Below, piece after piece: positions 1 to 15,500 of a DNA stretch of 64,000 bases. Every line of letters begins with the position of its first letter. Position 1 is the stretch's first letter. The translations under genes were made by a program, and so were the position numbers. The notes under the pieces were generated by a model. That model was not told the origin of the DNA, ran no database searches, and was given only the letters and a program-made list of their open reading frames with translations. Origin of the DNA: Tethya wilhelma (taxonomy: Eukaryota; Porifera; Demospongiae; Tethyida; Tethyidae); assembly GCA_964030475.1 (NCBI GenBank), contig CAXIPT010000008.1, positions 2,046,141-2,110,140 on the forward strand. Reading direction: 5' to 3'.

Positions 1-406
1 GCACCATTGGAAAGCGCTCGTCCTTCCCGTTCTTTTGGTTGCTTTTCCAGCTTCTTACACCTTACCAGTCAAAAGTTAGCTATTTTGACCCATATGAAAA
101 GTATAGCTATGAATCTCATTACTCACTTCCAGCAGCATTCTCAAACCAGATGGACTTTAGTACTCAGGCTCCTTCCTTCCCACAGATACATACCTCACCC
201 TCCTTATTCTCCACAAGGGAGGGACCTGGGTACAAGACTAGTTGATGCTTATCAAGTTGAAACAGACTAGTGTGAAATTACTAGATATCATAATAGTACT
301 CTTGCAGATTTTCACTGAAATAAGCTTCCTAGATTCTGTGCATGCTCTTATAACTTCAGAACACAAATTTTAACATAAGGTACTGAACAGTAAAATATAC
401 ACCTAC
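1..406. other. CFAP47 intron, no exon seen
   Basis: I see no family-like coding segment with matching splice phase here on the minus strand. The plus-strand open frame starting at 7 shows no recognisable domain. Confidence 0.5.
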
Positions 407-529
407 TTTGAAGTATGCATGACATTCTCCCAGATTTTTAATATGCACTGTCTGAGTACTTTCAACAAAGACAGGGATAGTTCCAAAGTAAATACGTCTC
501 TCATGGAAAGCACAAACTGGTTTTTGAAA
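407..529 (-). CDS. CFAP47: CFAP47 exon 18 (residues 891-931)
   Basis: The exon reads CAFHERRIYFGTIPVF and KNLGECHAYFK, matching the human stretch ending QNVGQNHAYFKV. It ends in phase 0 at donor gtaggt. The next exon was not found between 1 and 406 and should lie beyond the left edge. Confidence 0.9.
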
Positions 530-3500
530 CTGTATGAACATACAAAAATAGTGAAATAGAGGATACAACAATAATAATCAAACCTAAAGTAAAATATGCT
601 GATCAACAACCATAACATACAGTACTGTGAAAAATAGACAGCTAAGCCAGCGGAACCAGTACGGCTGGTCTGTATGGTGGCCGAGAAGGGTTACCCATAC
701 TATTGCAATATAGTTTCTGCAATATTGACGTGATGCTTGCACACTATTTCTGGCAAGCTTCCAGTGCAATTTCCAGGGTTAAACTTCCAATGAGCACCGG
801 TACTATCGCGGTAATATTGTGGGAACATGCCGGATGATTCCAGGAATACTGCGGATATGCACTGGAGCTATCCCAGGAATATACCGGCAATGCTGCGGGA
901 ACATGCCAGAATCATCCCGGTAATACACCAGATATACCGGAACTATAGTGGGAACATCCAGGCAATGTTGCTGGTGATACTATGGATCGTGTATCAGCTT
1001 AGATTCATCTAGGACTAGAGTTAATTTTTGGCTTCATTTATAGTTAATATTAATTAACTAATGTTTAATTTCTGTACACTTTGTGACTTCACTTTAATAA
1101 TAAATATTTGTATGCATGTTATAGACATTGTATTAAGTTTACTTTTCACTCTGTGCTAATAGAAAAGATTACAGTGTTGTGGCTGGAGCGGTAGCACTAG
1201 CCTCGTTCCCAGGCTCCTCCCAGCTCTTCAAGTTACACATTAAAAAGTGTGTAACACTAAACAGGGTGTGGCCTGGTACGAGGCTAGCACCAGGTATGAA
1301 CTTTATCATGCTCTTCAGAAAGTGCTAGAGCTCTTGTATTTGACGTCATCAAAACCAGAAGCATTTTGAATTGATACTATACATAGTTAGTTATTTTGCC
1401 ATACGGCAATAAATGATAACTGCCCATTTCTGGGTATTGCTCTGTACATTTATTGCCATACTGAAATGACTCGATTATTTTAAATACATATCTGCTCATC
1501 CGGAATGTTCCTGCAACATTGCCGGCATATTCCCGGGATAGTTCCGGAGTATATCCGCAATATTACTAGGATCATCCCAGCATGTTCCCGCAACATTGCT
1601 GGGATCATCCTGGCATATCCCACAACATTACTGGTACATATTGGGAGTTTAATTTCGGAAACTGTCCGGGACCATTACGGCTACAACACACTGGAAGCAT
1701 CCTGGAAATAGTGCACAAGCTTCACGGCAATATTGCAGGTAACTATATGGAAACTCTACAGCAATAGTACTGTATGGGTGACCCTTCTCGGCGACCATAG
1801 GTCAAGCAAAAACTGGACCACTGTTTTACATAAAAACAGTATAATGGTATTCAACATTAATTTTACTAGTAATGATTGTCAATGTTAGAAATTAGCTTGT
1901 GGAAATTGTGGCTGAGTTGCAGCTAGAGCATTCAAGTTATTATGTATACGATTAAAACTGCAGAGTATTGTCTCAAAATCCCCCTAGAATGGTTCTCAGA
2001 GCATCTAAATTTGCAAAATTTCTGGGGAGAGGGGGGGGCATGCTCCCAGACCCCCTAGTGAGGCACATTTCGAAGCACGGGGGCTCTGCCCCCGGCCTGA
2101 CCACTTCATTTTAGCTTCCGCCAGCACTGAAGCTGAATGTGTTAAGCGCTATTAAAATGTAACTATTACAACAAGGTTCACACAGTATCTTGACTCAAGT
2201 TGTGTTTTTGAGGCATAATTATATAGGATTTTAGTGAAGGTTTCTGGCCTGAAGCACTAAAAAATTGGAGGATTTTTTGCTCATTTCTTGTGTACATGCC
2301 TCTAAATTGTTTTTTTTCCTAGTACTAGCTGCATTTCCAAACTCAAGAAAGCCTGAAAACAAGGCTATACAAGTGCTAAGATGCATGACAATAATAATGC
2401 ATGCATACTGCATTTTTAAAGTGAAAGAATGTACATATAATTATACTGTGGGTGAAGAATACCTTTGTAACCAACTTTAACATCGATACTTGGAATTGTG
2501 TGGTACTATGCCCAGAAAGTAGTGTACTAGTGTCAGCGTAACTTTCAGCATCACATGTACTAATGTCCAGCAGAAACTGTGCAAAACTTGGACAATTGAA
2601 GGATGGCTGGCATATGAATTCACACATTAAAGTAGAACCTGCAGATACTATGCCTGAAAATTTAATGAAAACAATATTAGTGATCCTAGTCATTTTGGCA
2701 ATATGTAGGCATGGCTGCAATTAATGCACCTGCAGGATGCATCACGTTGAAAATCTCAGTATTCACACTATCTTGAGCATGCCATCGAAAAGCCAATGGT
2801 ACTTTGTGTTTGTTAGTGACAATAACGGAGCCACGCAGCCCTATTTTGTTATCATAGAAGGAGAAGAACAATAAATGATTACATGGTAACATATGTACAC
2901 TGTACATGTGCAAGGGTGCTCATGCATGAATCAAAATCCTTTATACATAACATAGTCACAGTAATAGTTTGCAAATTAAAGAACCATCAACAAATTCTGA
3001 GAATATACAATAACTATGCTATCATAGAGCATAATATGCCCTGGCATAATAGACTACATTGATGTCAAAGCATTTTCTTGTAAAGTCATATTATGCACTA
3101 ACTTATGTTACCTGCAGTGTGAGTAGCAAGGTAAGGTTCAGTGAGGACTAATGTATCAGTAGACAGTGACAGAGAGAGCATAGTAACCTCTGCTTGAATC
3201 GAGAGGTGGTAGATGTGATGGCCATTCAATTCATACTCGATACTCCTACAAAACCAAAAACACTGGAAATGAATCACCAAATGGCCAAATCATTAAGAGA
3301 ATGCAAACAAGATGGAATAGCTATTAAAATGTGTAAAGAATTCTTCCTATGTGCAGCATGAAGAATCCTTAACGTTTACATCATGTAATTTGCTAAAAGT
3401 GAGTAGAAATGCAACAATACATCTATGCATATGAAATAAGGTACAGGTTGTCATAGTTAAAAATAGCAAAAATACTCTTGCTTTGTGTGACACACATGTT

Positions 3501-6500
3501 CACTAGTTGCCTTAGTTCAATGACGGTGTAGATGCAGGAATTCAATAGAATGTGATATAAACTATCAAAGGTATTTCGACAAACAGCAACATACCAAACA
3601 TTTATGTGTGTAAATACAATGTATTATTTTACCTTTCCATTTGTCCAAGAGATTTATGGAACAATGAAAAACAAAGCTCAGTATAAGATCTTGGAGCAAG
3701 GAAAATCTGGACTTTAGACACATCACCATAGTTGCTGCAATGCATTTCACTTCCAGAAAGCTACATTAACACAACTACATTACTTACAATGTTGATATAC
3801 ATTTACGTACAGGAAATACCTTGAACTTGAATACAGTATGTACACTAGTGAAGTTTTTGACTGCTAAAATCTTTTTTGTGGTGGAGTTGATCACAACACA
3901 ACCATAATCCAACACAACTGGATCTGTAGACATGAAAACAAAAAACAGCAATTACAAGAATGCATACAAAACCATGGAATCAATGTGTACTTACCAACCA
4001 CTATCTGACTTAGCTGTTTTGGAGTTAGAAGTGATTGACACTCAGATTCCATCCTTGAGGTCAATGGCTCTGTTGGACATTTCTCCACATAACTCTAATA
4101 GGCAAATAATACAATAATATAGCAATGCACAATCCTGGAGTGGAGTCACATGATGGTTTTTACAATAATATTATTATAGCGATCAATACAAGTCCCTGCA
4201 GCAAAAAACACATGTAAGTGGGTACATCTGGCAATCAATATTTATTAAAGGAACTGTTACAATTAAGGTATTATAAGTAGAGGCTCTAGTTAACCTATTA
4301 TAATGTCAATTGAATGCTGAGAGAGAAAGATATCCCAGAAAAAATCTGGGACTCAGCTGGGAATCATATAGATACGTATATAGATACATATCTTCTGTTC
4401 TAATGCCACAGGCACTCAGTGGCTTAGTGGTAAGAGCAGCTGACTAGCAACTAAAGAAACTGTGTCACTAAATTATAGATAGAGGTTGGCTCCAAGGTTT
4501 CTACAATACTTAGAGGACCAAAGGCCTGAGGCTGTAGTGTCCCAAATGTAGCAAAGGCATTACTAAGGGCCTGCATGAGGGCCTCTAAATAGTGTAGCTA
4601 TCTAACAGAAAGTCATATTTTGTATTGTTGTTAGGGCCGTTAGGCCAACCAAGTTAGAGGCCTCATCCAATGGTCTATAGGCGATGATAACTTAGCTACC
4701 ACAGATATGTACACTTGAAAATATATATCTTGGCTCACTCTCTGACAAGCTATACTGTCCTCCGTTATATACTTAGTTAGTTTCAGCAATTCAAGTCTTC
4801 TTTTCTTGTTGCAAACCTCACCCTACTACTTGAGTAGCAAATTGGGCAAAGAAATTGTGGCACTCAACTTGTAACGAGCCAGATGGTAGTGGTTTTGAAA
4901 CAAGTTCAGAGGTCAAATAAAGAAGCGTAACTGCATCTGACATTGCTATACTTATATAAACAACCAAAAGGCTGACCCAGAGGTTGAACAAGCTGGAGTT
5001 TTTCAAGAAAAAAAAGAGAAGACACATATACTGCTCATTGTTTACTGTTGTTTGAATAGTTTGCCTCAGGCACTTAGAAGACCTCCAGGTCTCTATAGAA
5101 CTTTCCAGGACTTTAAGCTCAATAGAGACCTGTAGTTGACCAAACAAATTACAGTATTATTGACAACTATATTCCAAACAGTAACAGGAAGTTACTAAAA
5201 ATATCGAACTACTACAGTTGAAATAACAGCTGACCATGCACACATTAATCTTACTATTACACATGTAATAACCAATGGGAGCAAGCATGCAAACATACAT
5301 ATTCTATTGGCTCAGGAAAACACAAAAAGTCACAATTTCTATTTTTTGGACCTTTAGTTACACCATTAGACACATATATACGTACACATTTAATATTACA
5401 ACAGAATATTCTTGTGTACTAAGGATACGGAACTGTGGCAGTTTTGCCTATAAAATGCTTAATCACCTGTCTTGAGTACAGTACATATTAATTAGCTAGT
5501 TCATAACTAGTATATACATAAAAGCTAAAGTCACTTATTAAGGTTACGGGCAACAGTTGGCTCATGAATATGCTAATCAGTACATGCTAGTTATTTTAGA
5601 TGCGGAAGAACACAGTTAATTTCATCCGCCAAATTGTGCAGAGCTAGCAAAAATTCTAACCGTATATTGGCGATTAGCAAACTGTAGAGTCCCAAGTAAA
5701 GGGCCAGACGAAGAGTTTTTCTGAAAATGAGCGACTGAAACGTCGTAGCTACTCGTCGTTGTCTCCTGGCAGCTGCCTGGGACGCTTTGCTGGACGCTTT
5801 TTAGCTTCCTAAAACGCTCGCTGTTTGATGTAGAAAAAAAGTCTCGACGTCTGACCCTCGAGAACGAAGGTAAGTTTTTGTTGCTACAGTGTTCTGGATA
5901 TAGCTGCTTACTTTCTAAGAAAAAAATGGCGGATAGAATTTACTCGAGCGAAAATTCTTGGTAGTACCGTATAGCCGGAAAATTTGGCGAGAATTAAATT
6001 TGGCGGATTGAGCAAACTTTGAATTTGGCGGATTTTAATTTCGCGGAGCGAGCCGATCACGTGCACAATATGCATACGTACGTATATACGTATCACAGAC
6101 GCACTAAATATTGGCGGATTTTAATTTGGCGCTACTAAGTCTCATCCGCCAATCCGCCAAATTTAATTCCCCGCCAAATTTTCCGGCTATACGGTATGTA
6201 CTAGGTTAGCTGTGAAGTCCGAGTAGTTGGTGATCCAAGAACAAACAGTTGATTGCTAAGCTGTTCAAGACGCAAGAGTCCAACATTCCAGTTCTGGTGT
6301 TAGATACGGGCAGATTTTTTAGCTCATCATTGCTCATGAATTATTCATATCCACACTGTGACCCCTAACCTTAAGTGGTATACTAGGTGAGAGTTGAGCT
6401 ATTGTCAGGTGGAATACACACATGACCGAATAAACTTGTTACATTTGACAAACTCACCAGTTTTTCAGATGTTATGGATTCGAGCTTGTCATTTGTGATC

Positions 6501-9500
6501 ATTCCTGCTTCATTATTTGAAAACTTGGCTGAACCTGATGAAATAGCATCATCATCTGGGCTGGATAGTCTTGGTACACCAAGTAAAGGTGGCTTTAGAC
6601 CTTGAGCAGGTTGTATACTCAAATCAGTAGCATTCTGGTGATTATGGCCACCTAAGGTTCTGGATACAAACATACAGGATTGTCAAAAATATTCTGTTGC
6701 TGGCAAACATCCATGGTCAAATATATGTAATAGCTAGGCTAAATTATGTTATTGTTTTTGATTAGTTTGCCAGTTATGTTGCAGTTTTATTTACAAGTTT
6801 ATAAAGTACGTACATGCAATAGTAGTCATTATTTTGTTGTCCAAACACTACAGTAGGTCAATATAACATCATCATAGTACAGTTATGTAAGTGCTTCTCT
6901 AAAGTTCAAGCAATGCCCAAATTAACACAGTAACATGCATTGCTTGCAATCAACCATGATAGAATGAAAATGAGTATATTCAACACAATTTGAATGCTTT
7001 TGAAAAGATAATGGTATACATAGTTGTCCTTTTCACTTCATGTACTGGATCCTTCTCTTATTTGGTATTGACTTACTTTTCTCTCTTCACCCATTCTCTT
7101 CTAACACGTTGTTTAGTAACATAGCTGGAGTATAAGGCTTGATGGCGCTTACGAGAAATTAACTCCTTGCTGCTAAAGCTGTAATCGGGATCAGTATAAG
7201 TATGTCGTTTCAACTTGGTGTATGGTGTGCTGTAGATGAAAAAAACAACAACAAAGAACACAGATCTACATATCTAAAAATCCTCCCTATCAGTTTAGTA
7301 ACTTAAATGCATGATACCTACTAATTATTACAATAATGTCATGTATTAAAAAGAACTTTAACATTTACAAAATGACTCACTGGAATAATATCTTATGTAC
7401 CTGGTTTTGGAGAATCTTATCTAATTAACGGCAATTGTAAATACACTAGTTTTACTATTAAAAATAATGAAACTTTGGAATAATTGACAGTTGCAGGCAG
7501 TAAGCAGTTTGGCATACAGATTTAGCAACCTACAATAAGTTACTGTACATACCCTCTTTAACAAACTCTTGGTGAACCTAAAATACCAGCTTTCAACTTT
7601 GTAGACATGGCAGGAGAGCCCCCAAAGAAGAGGCTATTATTCACAATGTACATATGGGTGGTACAACATGCTAATGAATACACTGTAAGGATCTTACATC
7701 ACAGAATTAGTCCCATTGTGAGGTCTAATACTGGTGGCCTGATCATCAGGATGAGCAAACTCAACACCTTTGTGCTCAATGACAGCTGGTTCACAAATAC
7801 CTATGCCGCTCAAGTTTAGCACAGTTGAACACACAACTTTGTCTCTGTGAAAAAAAAAGTAAATTATAGACTTATTTTAGCTGGAAATGACTCTAGCTTT
7901 GGCAATTACAATATCTTGTAACATGAGAATAGCAGAGTGTACTGCAGAGTAGGAAGCTTTTGTTGGTACAATTAACTTTTCTTTAAATTGTATACTTGGA
8001 GCCTAAACAAACTGTAGCTTCGTTCCCAGGCTCACCCACATATAATGAGAACTTGCACTATACTAAAATGCACATCCAGGCAAATAGAGAAAATGTTGAC
8101 AATACTAATTACTACAACAAAAAATGTTAAGAAATGTTCTCTGTCCGTGAAAATTGTGATCAAGTGAATAAGTTAGAAAGGTACTCGTGTCCTTTTTTGA
8201 GAAGGTAAGATTGATTTGATATTAGACAGAAACTCTATACCGAACTGTTGAAGCTTAGTTTAAGAAATCTAGCTAGTGACAGGAATGATACCTATATAAT
8301 AGACATGTGATACAAACATTAGTTATCTCATCAAGTTTGCCATAATTATTGTTGAGAGAAGAACAATTTAAGGTTACGGGTAGCCTCGTCTCTGAAACTG
8401 GGAACGAGGCTAGGTTACGGGCTACAGTTAGCTCATGAATATGCTAATCACTAAGGTGAAAAAAGAGAGTTAATTTTATCCGCCAAATTGTGCAGTGCTA
8501 GCAAAAATTCTAACCGTATATCGGCAATTAGCAAACTGCACAGTCCCAAGTAAAGGGCCAGACGAAGAGTTTTGTTGAAAATGAGCAACTGAAATGTATA
8601 TGTCATAGATGCTCATCGTTGTCTCCTAGCAACTGCCTGGGACACTTTGGAAGACACATTGTAGCTTCCTAAAAAGCTCACTATTTAATGTAGAAAAATG
8701 TCTCCATGTATGATCCTTGAGAATCAAGGTAAGCTTTTGTTGCTACAGTGTTCTGGATATAGCTACCTATTTTCCAAGAAATGACTCCTAACCTTAAATA
8801 GTTATTCTTTCTGACTCAACACTTGTGAGTTCTCTTTAATTGTTCTTCTCTCAACATTGACCTTCACTGTATTTTTAGCAACATGATGGAAGATCATCAC
8901 AGAACAATTACAGCTGGTGACCTTGATATTCTGATAACAACTTGTAATTTAATTTTTAAAGATCGGATAGTGGCTGGTTTTGTATAGACTCATGATTATG
9001 GTGATGAATAAAAGTTGACTTAGTTAACTGGGCAGCAGACTTACGAAGATTTAATTATCACTTTCCAACACATACCCGTAGAAGGAAATTTTTGCAACGA
9101 TTCTACTTTGGCATAGATACTATAGACTACTTGCACAGGATTGGACTCAAGCCCACACACTACTATTGCTCTAGTACTTTACGTAATCTGCGATCTCTGT
9201 TCTTTTTCACGAAATTTGTTTGCAAAAATTTTTTTGCGAAATCTCTATGTAATGAAAAGAATCTTCGTTCTCTGTAATTTAGGGTATAGCTTGCGCTTTA
9301 GTGTCTAAACAGCAACTAACTACCTGAACTGGATCTGGAAACGACAAAAATCCTGTCAAACGACAAAAGACTGCCATTATAGTTGTTATGCTAATCAATT
9401 ATACCTCTAATAACTGCAAAAAGAGTTGTTTCTTTGTAGGGAATGGTAGACAGATGATTTGCACATGGCAACAGGTACCTTAGAGCCACAGTCTTACAAG

Positions 9501-12500
9501 TAAACGGATAGAGTGGCCAACTTCTTGGTCTTAGAAACAGTCGGACCTGTAATTTTCTTAAACCCTAAGGGTTGAACAAAGAATAGAACCATGTATTTCT
9601 TCAACAATTCCTACATGGAATGGGCCGTAATAACTGGCTAGGTTTTGCAGTAGCGAACAAAACGTTGGGCATGTTCACTGCCATTTTCTAGCTTGCTGCT
9701 AAGCCTGCTTGCTGTGAAAGTAGTACAGTACCATGCGGCAGCTACAATTAATTATCGAGCCCGGGTACCCCCTGTTGGCATAACAGAGATGGATGGTGGG
9801 AACGGGAAGAATCCAATCCCGTGCACGTAGTCTACTGTATCTATGATTTTGGCAAAATTGGCAAATCACCAAAATTAAATCAGGCAAAAAATTAACACTA
9901 GAACAAAAATATTTGAATACCCACTAGCACAATCACAATAGAAGGGTTTACAGCGACGTTTTCTCCACAGCCCTTCATGAAATAACCTTGAAAACTTGCT
10001 GTGTAGGTGCAGGGGTACTTAGGGTATAAAGCTACAGTATCAATTTTGAAAGTTAGTTGCCTGGCTAGAAACAAAGCTTAGATGCGCAGCGATATTGTAA
10101 TTAGACCGTCCAATAGTTTTTAACACTGGCAAAAGCTTCACTATTAATTAATGCAAAAGACTCTCAGCACCGTTAGCTTGATTTTTTCTTAGCATCAACA
10201 CCTGAAAAGCTCTGTCCAATCTATTTACTAAAATTAATTAAAAAAAAAAAGAAGGTGCAGCTACTAATTTCGGATCGTCGTACGATGTAACACACTTTAA
10301 TCTTTCATTCCCCAAAATTTAATTTGTTAAAACATAGATAATATAGACTACGTGACCGGGATTGGAAACGCCCAGGATTTTGCGGACAACTCTGGTTTCA
10401 TAACGCATGCGCGGGAAAATTGCAAAATGNAGCTTTATACAGGCTCTGATACGCGCGTTTCACAAGCTTGAACTGAGAGCCCCGCCCCTTTTTTAAGCTG
10501 GAAGGGGGTTTCCGGGCAACGAGGAAACAGCGTAGCTACGCGCCTGGTTGATGTACATGCCAATCAATACTATCTTAGTTATGGTAAATATTTATACAGC
10601 TAAGTTTTAACTGGAAAGGTGTAGGAATGTGGGAATTAAGGCAACCAATAGTACAAGGATAACGAGTGCATTTCAATGGTGTTTGAAATTTGTACAACAA
10701 GAAAGATATCAATTTCTACACTGGCATTCTCAAATCAGATGGACTAACTATAATTTCTGAGCATGCAATGATATAATTCTCATGCACTCTTACCTGAATG
10801 TCCTTTGTGACCATAATTCCAACAGGACAGTTTTCAAAAGTTATGTTTCTATCAGGATAGATGTCAATATCAACTGGACAAGCAGATCCAGTCACTGCTA
10901 CTTCTAAAATTGTTTTGACACCTAGAAATGCATAACATGTGTAGTAGATACATTGTTTTATTATATTTATACTTATATAGTTACTATACTTAGTTAAGTA
11001 CAGAGGCAGCGAGCAATAACTTCCCGTATTGCCCTGGTGTTATTGCCCGCTTGCAGAAATTTGTTCGCGCTATGGTCAGCCAATCACGCTGCACAAAAAT
11101 CAATTTTACGCTTGAATTTTAACCAATCACAGATAATCGTTGCTACAGTATAAAAGAAGGCTGCATAGAAACCACTGCCAGTTTTTTTGCGAATGCTTGG
11201 AGAGGTAAAAGGTATGCTAGTCAAGATAGTTCATTGACACAGAGAAAGCCTTCAGTATGAGCGAGTCAGCTATTAAATGAACAGCAAAACCCCACCCATA
11301 CTACATCCGGTAAACAAAACACTGCCCATTGCTGTAGACAGACGGGAGTCGAACTCGTCGAAGGCATTGAAGCTTCCTGATAGTGCCAGAAACCAGGAGA
11401 CAGCTATAAATTTTGTGCTCTTGCTATGGCCACTACTCCTGCAGGCCAGCTTCAAGCTCATTTTTTTCCATAGCTTTGGTTGGGCAATATGGCTAAAATA
11501 TTAATCACAATCTCAGGCTATAAGGTACAGTTTGAATATATGAGGAAATATTTCCCCCTAGGTACGTACAGTGTATCTAGCTTTAGTGGAAGGATTTCTA
11601 TGTGTACCTATTGAAAAGCACAGTTAATCATAGCTAATTAGTTAGATTTACATTATTATGCTATACACAGTAGATTTTGGCTAAAATCAATATAATTACT
11701 TGGACTCAACTTTGCCAAGTTAGATGGAATTTGTGCTGTGACCACTAGGCATGGACAGACAAGTATTGCACTTATAAAGGGTCAAACAGTTCATTTTCTA
11801 CTCTTCCTAAAAAATTTTTTTGTTATCTGACCAAAAGGAGATAGCCTCATTCCGCATGGAAACATAAAAGGAAGAGAGTCTGGTATATGTATTTGAAATC
11901 AAGCGTATAATGTATCACTTACTAATGACATAGTAGACTGAGAAACCATATATAAAGTTGTCTCTCCATGGGCAACATAATTTGCGTAATTTCACAACTA
12001 ACCCCAGCTGGATCTGCCACAGATGAACAAAAACTCCCCAAAAAACAGTGTATGATGGCTATTCCACAAGATAATTTCATAATAATAATTAGTACAGCTA
12101 CAGTATAGCACATAATTGCTCAGAATAAAACATTAGGTCCTCTATCTCCACAGTTTTTTGAGTTAATGGGATCCAAAAAATCAAGTTTTTTTTAGAGACT
12201 GTATGTCTTAGATTGATAAAGACAATTTTTAGTGTCATCCTGCACATACATTGTAGCTCATAATAGCCGAAAGTATTGATGGTCAAAAAAGTTGACTGTT
12301 TGTTTCACAGAATTTAAAATAAAGATATTGGCATTAAATTGACGATTTGCTTAAGTTCCTAGTACATACATAGGTGGACAAATATTGGTACACTCTTGCA
12401 TCATTGATCAACTACCAAGCAGTTTGAAAAACAGTACGTAATTGGGGCACAGCTAGGATTTTTAGCAAGGGTTTTCCAGTGTTCAGGTGTACATACCCCC

Positions 12501-15500
12501 AATTAGCACATTTTCATTAGCGCTAGCTTTGTTTCCAACCTCTAGAAAGCCTGAAAACGAGGCAATGCATTGCAAGCACTAAGATGCATAAAAAGTTAAT
12601 GTTTACTGGAACTCTAATCATGCAGTAGCTAAATACGGGCTCTGATACACGCATTTTTCACAAGTCTTGAACTGAGAGCCTCACCCCTTTCTTAAGCTGG
12701 AAGGGGGTTCCAGGCAACCAGGAACAACCTAGCTACGCAGCTGGGTAATGAATAAAACCGAACAATGATGACTTTAATGTTTTAGTGTAGACTTTAAAGC
12801 AGATAAAAGATATTGTATACAATGAATTGTTTTATATTCTGCTTATCATAATTCATTCTGAAATTACCCGATCCAATGGGGACAAACTTCAAAAAAAGAA
12901 TGTAATCCTGCTGAGTAGGAAGGTCTTCAAACTGAATCCATCCTTTAGAACCTCTAGTAAACTGAGGATTGAATGTCAACTCCACAGAGCACTTCTCATA
13001 TGGGGAAAGAAAGCCCTGGTTAAATTGAAAGAGAAGGAATAGTGTCATTGAACTTTTCCATTTAATTTGGCCACTATATTGTCACATACAATATGCACTC
13101 ACCAGTGAAGGAGAAACTTGAATCAATGAATCAATCTCGGATGACACATCTTGCTTGCTTAACTTTACATTAGTACTGCATGAGATTGGAAGTCGGCTGT
13201 TCATGTCTACACCAATCTCACTTCCAACAGCACTTTCATCCAATAGCACCAGGAAGTTGGAGCCAACAGGACAGTTATTGCGAAGGAAAACATTTGCTTT
13301 CAACATACTATCATAGTAGGTCATTCCAAAAGCAACTTTGTTTATATTTGTGTTTGATTCATCTAACAGTTCCAGACAACGCGGGACTATATCTCCTTTC
13401 AGTTTGAGTGACATGCTCGAATCATCTGAGAAGACTCTAAAGGAATAACACGCATAAGATACATTATAATTCCCCTCTCATTGCCAAGGTATAGATGTTG
13501 CTATAACATTGAGCACAAGTTGATGCATGGGCATACGTACAATGTAACTGTGTCAGTGGTAAGCACTCAAACATGACATCATAAACATTGTTTTGGGTGA
13601 CTAAGAACTTTACTTGAGATACAGTACAAACATTAATTTTCAGCCACAAACATTATCTTCCTGAGTAATTTGCAATTTCACAGAATCTTAGAAAGTGTGT
13701 TACAGAATCAAGGTGCACAAATTCTAGGATTAAGCAGCCTACTACTAAATAGCACTTTTCATGCACAAATGCTAACAGTAAATGTTAGATAGTTTTGAAA
13801 CAAGGGCTGATTATGTGGGGTATGGGCTTTCCCATTGTTAAGAAGGGGAAAAACAATGTATGATAATACTAAGGAAGAGAAGAGTGCTACCCCCACACTC
13901 TTTTTCCCCATCATTCATAGAAAACTTCAATCTTAGTGCAAGATTGTACGAACTAATTATGTAAGAGGGTACAGCTATGAGGCTGGGGATTATGATAAAC
14001 GAACATTAAAGTGAAAAGTTATAATTACAGTGAAAAGTGACACAGGTGTAGTGGGTGAAATAGTAGACCAGAGATGTACAGGCAGAAGGGGGGGCCAAAG
14101 CTTTCCTACCCCCCCTTCCCCTATCCAACTGTTGTATCCACACTGAAATCTATGGTAAATGGTACGTAATATTATGCCACTATTGCCAAGTATTGAACCA
14201 TCCTGGCATGTGTGTATTTATGCATACTTGCCAATGGGATTTGTACAATCACATGAGACCAGTAGTTGAGGTGCAATTTCAAACTTGAAGCATATCTTGA
14301 ATGTTAATGGTTGATGCACATTTAGGTTGAACGAATTAAAGTACAATTACAGTATAAATGGTCAGAGTGTAATTGCCACAACTTCTCATCATTGCATAAG
14401 TAAACTGTATGATGAAGTCAGTGATCACCTATGAACAAAAACTGACATCTGTAGGCAACAAAGTGGAGTGTTTGATTCCAGGAGGTAGAATGCTTTGAAG
14501 ATACAAAGTAGCACACTAACAATTGCTTGGAGAGCATCACTGTGTACCCATAATTTGTTGGTTACATATGTTATGTGTTGGTACACATCGCAGCACGTGC
14601 AAGTCCACCTTACCTCATAACAGTAACATATGAGCCATGTGTCCAAGCTAGGGCTATTGCAGATCAAATTGTATAACTAATGACCAAGAAGAATTTAGCT
14701 ATACTTAACAATAGAGATCATTTGCATACAATAAAATTTCAAACACTTGTACAAACAATGTAGCAGGTGAAAACTGAGTGGGGGCAAACACAAAGCAGAT
14801 CTACTCATAGTACGTATGTACACTTATTTTATTCACAGCCATGGATTTGAAATACCTTATATCTTCTGAAAATTTACCCGGCACTTTGCATAACAGCTCC
14901 ACCTAAAAGCAGAAGGCAAAAAACATTAAACCACAATAATAATATTACTACATGATACTGCATATCCACCGTAGCTTAGGAAATTCTTCACCACTATCAT
15001 GAATAGCAAGGATAAAACAATCGAAAAATTTTAGTTGTGAAAATTTCTGGATCTAAACTGTTTATATTTGACCATAAAAAATTAATGACATCTTTATTAA
15101 TGCCTAAAAACATAAGCAACCGTGCACAGGTTGCTGTTGAAAATGAACCTCACAGTATACATACACAATTGTACATGTACTTTTAGAGGCATTGTCTGGC
15201 CGGCTGGAACTACACCTTCCATAGGTACAAATTTTAGATACTGGGGTATAGAAGTTGTTCCCAACTGGAAATGACCTTCCTTTGTACCAGTGTTCGTAAT
15301 GGAAAAAGTTTGAGAAACCATTTGATATCCACAGACTACAGTTCCAAAATCTACCAATAGCGGCTTTACTTGTAGAATAGCTGAAGGAGGATAACTGCAT
15401 CAAAGAGAATTAAGACAAAATACTATAAAGCAGACTACAGTGTATCAGGGAAATATTATTAGTGCCGTGGATTTATAGATGAACAGCTACAAAACTCCTT

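Larger units (their letters stand above)
7845..10793. other. CFAP47 intronic repeats around the 10430 gap
   Basis: Apart from the TTAA copy and the overlap segment, this stretch shows a fragment with CACGAAATTTG..GCGAAATC (9180-9270) and scattered repeat pieces. No exon was recognised on either strand. Confidence 0.5.

Noticed and set aside
4405..4470. Functional tRNA gene
   Set aside because: Only the 5' half resembles a tRNA; there is no T-arm or matching acceptor stem.
4818..5147. 109-codon minus-strand open frame
   Set aside because: It has no recognised motif, no fitting splice phase for CFAP47, and its composition is that of AT-rich intron.
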